From Apoderus coryli (lineage: Eukaryota > Arthropoda > Insecta > Coleoptera > Attelabidae): a stretch of 64,000 bases of DNA. The notes beneath the pieces were generated by a model that did no database searches, was not told the DNA's origin, and was given only the letters and a program-made list of their open reading frames with translations. Both the position numbers and the translations under genes were made by a program. This document shows, one piece after another, positions 57,945 to 64,000 of this stretch (positions within the stretch are counted from its first letter, which is position 1; each line of letters begins with the position of its first letter). The stretch covers positions 20,618,001 through 20,682,000 of the forward strand of contig OU452198.1 of NCBI GenBank assembly GCA_911728435.2, written 5' to 3'.

Positions 57945-58404
57945 AAACATGTGAACTAGAGGTGTAAGGTAAGTCATCGTAAATATTAAATATACTGTGG
58001 TTAAGTGTAGAACAAATTACAAAACCATATACAGGGTCATACAGAAAAATATATTAGTTTTACAACGCTTAAAATTTTTAGAGCGAAACGAAAAAGTTAG
58101 AAAACTTTTTATTTTTTGTAGTTTGTTAGAATGGTTTCATACATTTTTTTATACAGGGTGAAATCATTTTTAGGAAAAATTATTTATTATTATGACAAAG
58201 AAAATTCAAATTTTACTTTGAGTTTTCTTAGTTTGTTAGAGTGGTGTCATAAAATTTATTTATATACAGCGTGTCTCAAATGTAATTATATTTATGTGAT
58301 TAGGTTTTCAACCCATATTTTCAGTTTTTTTTATAACCCTCAAGACTTTTGTCATAGATAAGACTACCACAAAACGACTGGGAAATCCCAAAGGGATTTC
58401 TTGT
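57945..58404 (+). mobile_element. Rolling-circle-like repeat, partial copy 3
   Basis: It ends with the same hairpin and TTGT (58,383-58,404) as copies 1 and 2, preceded by the shared GACTACCAC/AACGACTGG region. GTGAACTAGAGGTGTAA near 57,950 matches the interior of copy 1 near 33,231. The TC end is not found, so it is partial or diverged. Confidence 0.6.
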
Positions 58405-58525
58405 CATTTTAATAAACAGAAATACCGTTCTAATATTACATACCTGAACATGGGTGTGTTATAGAAATATTTTTAATTATTCGGTCAACATTCGCAAAAT
58501 AACAGTTATTTTTTTTTTTAAATGT

Positions 58526-59022
58526 AGTTGGAAATTATTTTTTAGAGCCATCTGTTGGGTGAATGTATCCTTAAAATGTTTCCATCAATCGCCAAAAAAA
58601 TATTTAGAAAACAAATCAATAAATTTATTTTTATGCGCCATCTACATAGATTATGTCACATGTGTTGTAAAGTATTAGAAGAAACCGTTTTTTCTTGGAA
58701 ATCATTTTTAGAGCCATCTGTTGGGTGAATGTATCCTTAAAATGTTTCCATCATTCGCCAAAAAAATATTTAGAAAACAAATCAATAAATTTATTTTTAT
58801 GCGCGATCTACCTAGATTATGTCAGATGTGTTGTAAAGTATTAGAAGAAACCGTTTTTTTCTTGGAAATTATTTTTAGAGCCATGTGTTGGGTGAATGTA
58901 TCCTTAAAATGTTTCCGTCATTCGACAAAAAAATATTTAGAAAACAAATCAATAAATTTATGTTTATGAGCCATCTACCTAGATTACGATAGATGTGTTA
59001 CAAAGCATTAGAAGAAACCGTT
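58526..59022. repeat. Three tandem units of about 167 bp
   Basis: AGAGCCATCTGTTGGGTGAA recurs at about 58,544, 58,710 and 58,877 (third copy ATGTG for ATCTG). Each unit ends with a GAAGAAACCGTTTTTT motif. The frames seen across it are by-products of the repetition. Confidence 0.92.
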
Positions 59023-59379
59023 TTTTCTAACAGAGGGGGTGGGTTTTTTTTTGACAACAGAGATATAGGTACCTAGTGGGTAATATACGTCGGATTTATT
59101 GATTTTTGCTTGTATTACGCCACAAATAATGAGAGGCAAATTCAAATAAAATAAAACAATTTATTCACATAATTGAAATCGAAACATAAATTAAAAAAAA
59201 CAATCAACTATTGCTAAATGCTAATAAATATATAGTTACTAACAGACACTATTTTATCTAAAATTCATTATTAAAATGTATTGTGAAAACATTACTGAAA
59301 AAAATGAAATAACACAATATTAGTTAAGTATTAAACACAACGTCAGATATTGTTATAAATACACATACAAACCAGTAGA
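59023..59379. other. AT-rich spacer
   Basis: No gene or repeat edge is recognised. Confidence 0.5.
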
Positions 59380-59524
59380 GATAAATATTCCTTTTTTTTT
59401 TAAAGAAGTAGTCCATTCTGAAGTGGAGTGAATGTATTGTAGTAGGAAATAAAACGTCAGACTCCACGAAATCAGTTTAATTCATCACACTTAATGTGTT
59501 ATGTCGATTAAAGCACCATACATG

Positions 59525-59552
59525 TTTCGAAGCTCACTAGCTTCATCATCAG
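59525..59552 (-). ncRNA. Hammerhead-ribozyme-like core
   Basis: The minus strand reads CTGATGA, T, then a perfect 6-bp stem GAAGCT/AGCTTC with AGTG loop, then GAAA. These are the two conserved hammerhead boxes around stem II. UGUUA upstream can pair with UAACA about 20 bases downstream as stem I. Stem III would be very short, as reported for Penelope-like elements. Activity is inferred. Confidence 0.6.
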
Positions 59553-60388
59553 TGGTAACATTTAGTAGAGAAACTGTATTTTGTAATTATTACATTATAT
59601 GATTATATTAAGAGTAATGTATTGAAGTCTGAAAAGGATACTTTTTTATAATATGATCGAATTGTTGTAATTAAATAACTCACCATTTCGAGGAAAAATT
59701 CTTATTATTACTAATGAAATTAAATATAAGCTATTGCATATTGCTGTTTTTCTTCTTTTTGATCATTTTAAATTTTATAACTTTTATTTCAATTATATAG
59801 TTGGTATATACGCAGCAACTAATCTTTTGACTAAACAAAATGGTTGTTATTTCAGATTGTTAACAAAAATATTCGAAATTGGTGGTATGTATATTGTTCC
59901 CTCTAGTGGATAGAAGTGTAATTAACCAAAACGGATAAATTATAGGAATCCCTTTTTTCTTGATCGCGGTCTCATCTTTACAGACTTCAAACACTGACAA
60001 TACGTGTCTTATTACTATACATTATCTAGAGATCTATAAAACTACATGAGAACTACAAATATATTTATGTTATTACAGTTTTCTTACAGTATTAAAGTGA
60101 ACAATTAGTGTTGTAATATACTCATAGATGTCATTTAACAATCGTTAGGCAACCATTATATTCGTACAATGTTAATATATTTATAGATGAAGATATGCAA
60201 CCCATCTAGCATCTCTAAGTAGGCTTTTGTTACATTTTAAACGCTGACTCACATGACCATAATATCATCGTTACGCTATAATCTATCTTAGAGGATGTTA
60301 TATTATTATAATACATTCTTATAATTTTTAATATCTTACATGTTATTCTAATATTATAGTGATGGAGGTTTGATTAAGGTGCATAAGT

Positions 60389-60751
60389 TTAATTATCTAT
60401 GATAGAAAGAGACTTGAAGAATTTGGTAGATGTAAACTCAGTTTGTTCGTTGAGGCAAATAATTGAAGGTGTGTTGTTCTTTATAGTTATCTCCATAATC
60501 TCAAGGGTGTTTAATAACGTGCCTTTATTACATATGTGTAAAAGTTTAACATTGTTTGTTGGGTCGAAGCTATGATTAGAATTTACGATGTGGTTAGCGA
60601 ATGATGATTTGCTATCTATATTGGTATTGTTCAGTGATTTTGCTTTAGTGATTATTTTATGATGTTCGTCAATTCTAGTTTTTAGTGCTCGACCTGACTG
60701 ACCAACATACTCAGCCGCACAACTAGGGTCACCACATGTGAGAGAATACAC
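60389..60751 (-). pseudogene. Penelope GIY-YIG endonuclease domain
   Basis: About 120 codons: YSLTCGDPSCAAEYVGQSGRALKTRIDEHH, then FANHIVNSNHSFD and LLNTLEIMEI. This is the C-terminal endonuclease that makes the integration nick. It is separated from the RT frame by a 16-bp deletion (relative to the inverted copy) near 60,770, so it cannot be translated as one protein with RT. Confidence 0.88.
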
Positions 60752-62141
60752 ACCTGACTTTGATGACCAGTATTATTAAGAGAGAGATTGATAGTATTAT
60801 TTGTCCGAAAGCATATGTTTATATTATACTGGTCGAAAATCTTTCTGAGTTGTATGCAAAATGGGTGTATATATGTAATTGGGTAGAATTTAGGTAATGT
60901 TCTAGGTAAGGTGTCTCTTAGATTTTTATGTATAAATTTATTCATGTATTTGTAGTAAATTCTATTAATTGTTGCAACTGGATATCCGTTGGTTTTTGCC
61001 AGATGGAATATGATGGAAAGTTCCTCGATAAAATGTTGAGGTGACATTTCTATACTGAACAATCTATGAAAAAGTGAATTGAAAGCAGCAAATTTTTGAG
61101 AATATGGGTGGTTCGATGTAAATGGTATAGTGACGTCTGTACTTGTGTTCTTGTGGTATATTGAATATGACAATTGGTTGGAGTTTCGATGAATTCTTAC
61201 GTCTAAAAAAGGTAGGCTGTAATTGTTTTCTATCTCTACGGTAAATTGTATACGGTTATGTATGGTATTCATGAATGCAAGAATGTTATTTAAGTCTTCA
61301 TTCGAGCTTTGGAAGACAGCTAGAATGTCATCAACGTATCGGAAATATGTAATGAAGTGGTTTCCATAAATAGGATGACTAAGTATTTTTTGTTCTAGGT
61401 TGGTCATGAATACTTCTTCTAATAGTGACGAAGTGGAAGCTCCCATTGCCAGACCATCATTCTGTTTATATATCGTGTTATTAAACTGGAAGAAATTTTG
61501 GTCTAAGGTGACATTCAGCAGATTAATGATGTCTTGAACACAGTTATTACTGAGGGAAGAATGTGTGGAAAGAAGCTCATGGACTAAAGTTATGCTTTCA
61601 TTGAGTGGGACACTTGGAAAAAGGTTTTTACCGTCAAACGAAACCAGGAACGCGCTGTTCGGGCATTGTACATTTTTAAGCTTTTGGCATAATTCAATCG
61701 AGTTATTTATCGAGTATGGTGGTTTAAACTCGGTGTGTTTTTTAATTATGTAATTTAGCCATTTTGACAGTTTTGCTGCTGGGGAAGTAGAGTAGCAAAC
61801 TACTGGCCGAACAGGCATATTTAATTTGTGAGTTTTAATTTGTGCTCTCAACATAGGTATCTGTGGATTCATATTAATCAGTTTATATTTGTTAGTATGT
61901 AATTCAGACAATGTATCTTTCGCCGTCTCAAGTGTTTTTCTAAGTTTCGTCTGATAATTATTGAGTGGGTTAGTCTGCAATATAGAGAAGTCTGGTGTAT
62001 TAAGAAATTCATTTACTTTTGTGACATATGTGTCTCTATCACAGATGACTGTACAGTTACTTTTATCACTCTTACTTAGGATCAAGTTATTGACAGATAG
62101 TTTAGTCTTAATATTTTTAATAGTTTCAGTTTCTTGTGACT
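60682..62141 (-). pseudogene. Penelope reverse transcriptase
   Basis: 467 codons. Motifs: PVRPVVCYSTSPAAKLSKWL, FLVSFDGKNLFPSVPL, NDGLAMGASTSSLLEEVF and the catalytic FRYVDDILAVF, followed by LPFLDVRIHR and RIYYKYMNKF. The order is diagnostic of Penelope-like RT. The upstream junction with 62,142-62,579 is frameshifted within an A-rich run near 62,150. The downstream frame is lost at the 16-bp deletion. Confidence 0.93.
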
Positions 62142-62579
62142 TTAAATTATTTTTTTATTTATATGATTCTTATATGTGTCGTTCAATAGTTTAGAAATGT
62201 TAGCGTGAATAATTTCTTTTTCTGGGGGATTTGTTATTTCAAGAATGGTTTCACATTCTGCGGCTACGATTTTAAGATTTTTATTGTTCAGATTATTGTG
62301 TATATTATACTTAAGACCCTTATCGAGTAGATTCAATTCTTGATTAGTGAATGTGGTGTTTGAAAGGTTAAGTGTTCTAGTGTGAAATTGAAAGTTATTC
62401 TGTATGATATCATGAGGAAATTGTTCGTTAAAATTTGTGTTATCAAAAGGTATATTGTTGTCGTCAAAAGATACACTGTCCTGCAAACTATTGTTATTGT
62501 CATAAACAAAATGCCTATAATTAGTAGGTTGATTAACATAATTTCTAGTTTTAAGAGACTCAAATTTGGATTGATCCAT
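62142..62579 (-). pseudogene. Penelope N-terminal region
   Basis: 145 codons from ATG 62,579 with TLNLSNTTFTNQELNLLDKGLKYN, a segment typical of the region before Penelope RT, and EKEIIHANISKLLN. It ends prematurely by frameshift. The ATG coincides with the junction to the inverted copy, so upstream coding sequence is probably lost. Confidence 0.8.
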
Positions 62580-64000
62580 AGATTGTTCAGTATAGAAATG
62601 TCACCTCAACATTTTAACGAGGAACTTTCCATCATATTCCATCTGGCAAAAACCAACGGATATCCAGTTGCAACAATTAATAGAATTTACTACAAATACA
62701 TGAATAAATTTATACATAAAAATCTAAGAGACACCTTACCTAGAACATTACCTAAATTCTACCCAATTACATATATACACCCATTTTGCATACAACTCAG
62801 AAAGATTTTCGACCAGTATAATATAAACATATGCTTTCGGACAAATAATACTATCAATCTCTCTCTTAATAATAGTAAAGACAAGTCCCACTGGTCATCA
62901 AAGTCAGGTGTGTAATCTCTCACATGTGGTGACCCTAGTTGTGCGGCTGAGTATGTTGGTCAGTCAGGTCGAGCACTAAAAACTAGAATTGACGAACATC
63001 ATAAAATAATCACTAAAGCAAAATCACTGAACAATACCAATATAGATAGCAAATCATTATTCGCTAACCACATCGTAAATTCTAATCATAGCTTCGACCC
63101 AACAAACAATGTTAAACTTTTACACATATGTAATAAAGGCACGTTATTAAACACCCTTGAGATTATGGAGATAACTATAAAGAACAACACACCTTCAATT
63201 ATTTGCCTCAACGAACAAACTGAGTTTACATCTACCAAATTCTTCAAGTCTCTTTCTATCATAGATAATTAAACTTATGCACCTTAATCAAACCTCCATC
63301 ACTATAATATTAGAATAACATGTAAGATATTAAAAATTATAAGAATGTATTATAATAATATAACATCCTCTAAGATAGATTATAGCGTAACGATGATATT
63401 ATGGTCATGTGAGTCAGCGTTTAAAATGTAACAAAAGCCTACTTAGAGATGCTAGATGGGTTGCATATCTTCATCTATAAATATATTAACATATTAACAT
63501 TGTACGAATATAATGGTTGCCTAACGATTGTTAAATGACATCTATGAGTATATTACAACACTAATTGTTCACTTTAATACTGTAAGAAAACTGTAATAAC
63601 ATAAATATATTTGTAGTTCTCATGTAGTTTTATAGATCTCTAGATAATGTATAGTAATAAGACACATATTGTCAGTGTTTGAAGTCTGTAAAGATGAGAC
63701 CGCGATCAAGAAAAAAGGGATTCCTATAATTTATCCGTTTTGGTTAATTACACTTCTATCCACTAGAGGGAACAATATACATACCACCAATTTCGAATAT
63801 TTTTGTTAACAATCTGAAATAACAACCATTTTGTTTAGTCAAAAGATTAGTTGCTGCGTATATACCAACTATATAATTGAAATAAAAGTTATAAAATTTA
63901 AAATGATCAAAAAGAAGAAAAACAGCAATACGCAATAGCTTATATTTAATTTCATTAGTAATAATAAGAATTTTTCCTCGAAATGGTGAGTTATTTAATT
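62577..64000 (+). mobile_element. Inverted partial copy of the Penelope-like element
   Basis: It repeats 61,068-59,676 in reverse complement: end of RT (FSIEMSPQHFNEELSIIFHL), GIY-YIG domain and 3' non-coding part, running off the window. It retains the 16 bp deleted in the main copy but carries a TAA (62,913-62,915) where the main copy has a Tyr codon, plus small indels (8 bp near 63,490). Confidence 0.92.

Larger units (their letters stand above)
59380..62579 (-). mobile_element. Penelope-like element, main copy
   Basis: On the minus strand: an N-terminal part, an RT and a GIY-YIG endonuclease, followed by about 1 kb of non-coding sequence with a hammerhead-like motif. That is Penelope organisation. 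Its 3' half is repeated in inverted orientation from 62,577 to the window end. The left edge is approximate. Confidence 0.88.

Noticed and set aside
58454..58969. Two similar plus-strand frames of 74-82 codons
   Set aside because: They arise from the 167-bp tandem repeat and share sequence only because of it.

Overview
The window looks like repeat-dense nuclear DNA of an arthropod, most likely an insect. It is AT-rich, its introns are short, and nearly every recognisable reading frame belongs to a mobile element or a viral relic. Copia, BEL/Pao, Ty3, Penelope, R2-clade, mariner and piggyBac-type sequences lie nested in one another. No order or species can be assigned from sequence alone. The only candidate non-mobile gene is a small single-exon frame at 52,765-53,106.

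Layout. 0.5-2.0 kb: minus-strand remnant of a Polinton-type polymerase-like gene. 2.1-6.6 kb: complete Copia element with identical 186-bp LTRs, a GTTAT target duplication and broken frames. 6.9-8.6 kb: mariner-type element with 437-bp inverted repeats. 8.8-9.5 and 16.0-16.6 kb: C- and N-terminal piggyBac pieces. 9.6-11.6 kb: large DDE-like transposase remnant. 12.7-15.6 kb: BEL/Pao integrase split by an R2-clade reverse transcriptase, in frame at both junctions. 17.6-20.25 plus 31.4-31.8 kb: an old Ty3 element. It flanks a young 10.9-kb Ty3 element (20,392-31,319) with 3,002-bp LTRs, a tRNA-Lys-type primer site and a textbook -1 frameshift signal. 31.8-35.3 kb: BEL RT/RNase H carrying a non-LTR fragment, itself interrupted by a rolling-circle-like repeat. 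35.3-37.2 kb: non-LTR RT. 37.8-41.8 kb: mag-like Ty3 element with a GTCCA target duplication and a deleted integrase.

42.4-48.35 kb is the most striking region. A roughly 3.1-kb LTR-like sequence is followed by a reverse-transcribed orthomyxovirus-like nucleoprotein mRNA. The viral copy keeps a 5' end resembling the conserved orthomyxovirus terminus, a short non-viral leader that looks cap-snatched, and a poly(A) tract. It is flanked by inverted copies of the LTR's R-U5 part. One copy starts at the inferred transcription start and lacks a 117-bp GT-AG intron exactly. This points to template switching by an LTR-retrotransposon reverse transcriptase between its own spliced RNA or strong-stop DNA and a viral mRNA.

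48.4-51.3 kb: second, inverted copy of the rolling-circle-like repeat. 52.6-53.1 kb: small gene with a TATA box. 53.3-55.6 kb: non-coding element built of about 530-bp tandem units and ending in (CAGA)n. 58.5-59.0 kb: three tandem units of about 167 bp. 59.4-64.0 kb: Penelope-like element with GIY-YIG endonuclease and a hammerhead-ribozyme-like motif, followed by its own inverted partial copy, which runs off the window end. No rRNA, tRNA or CRISPR was recognised.
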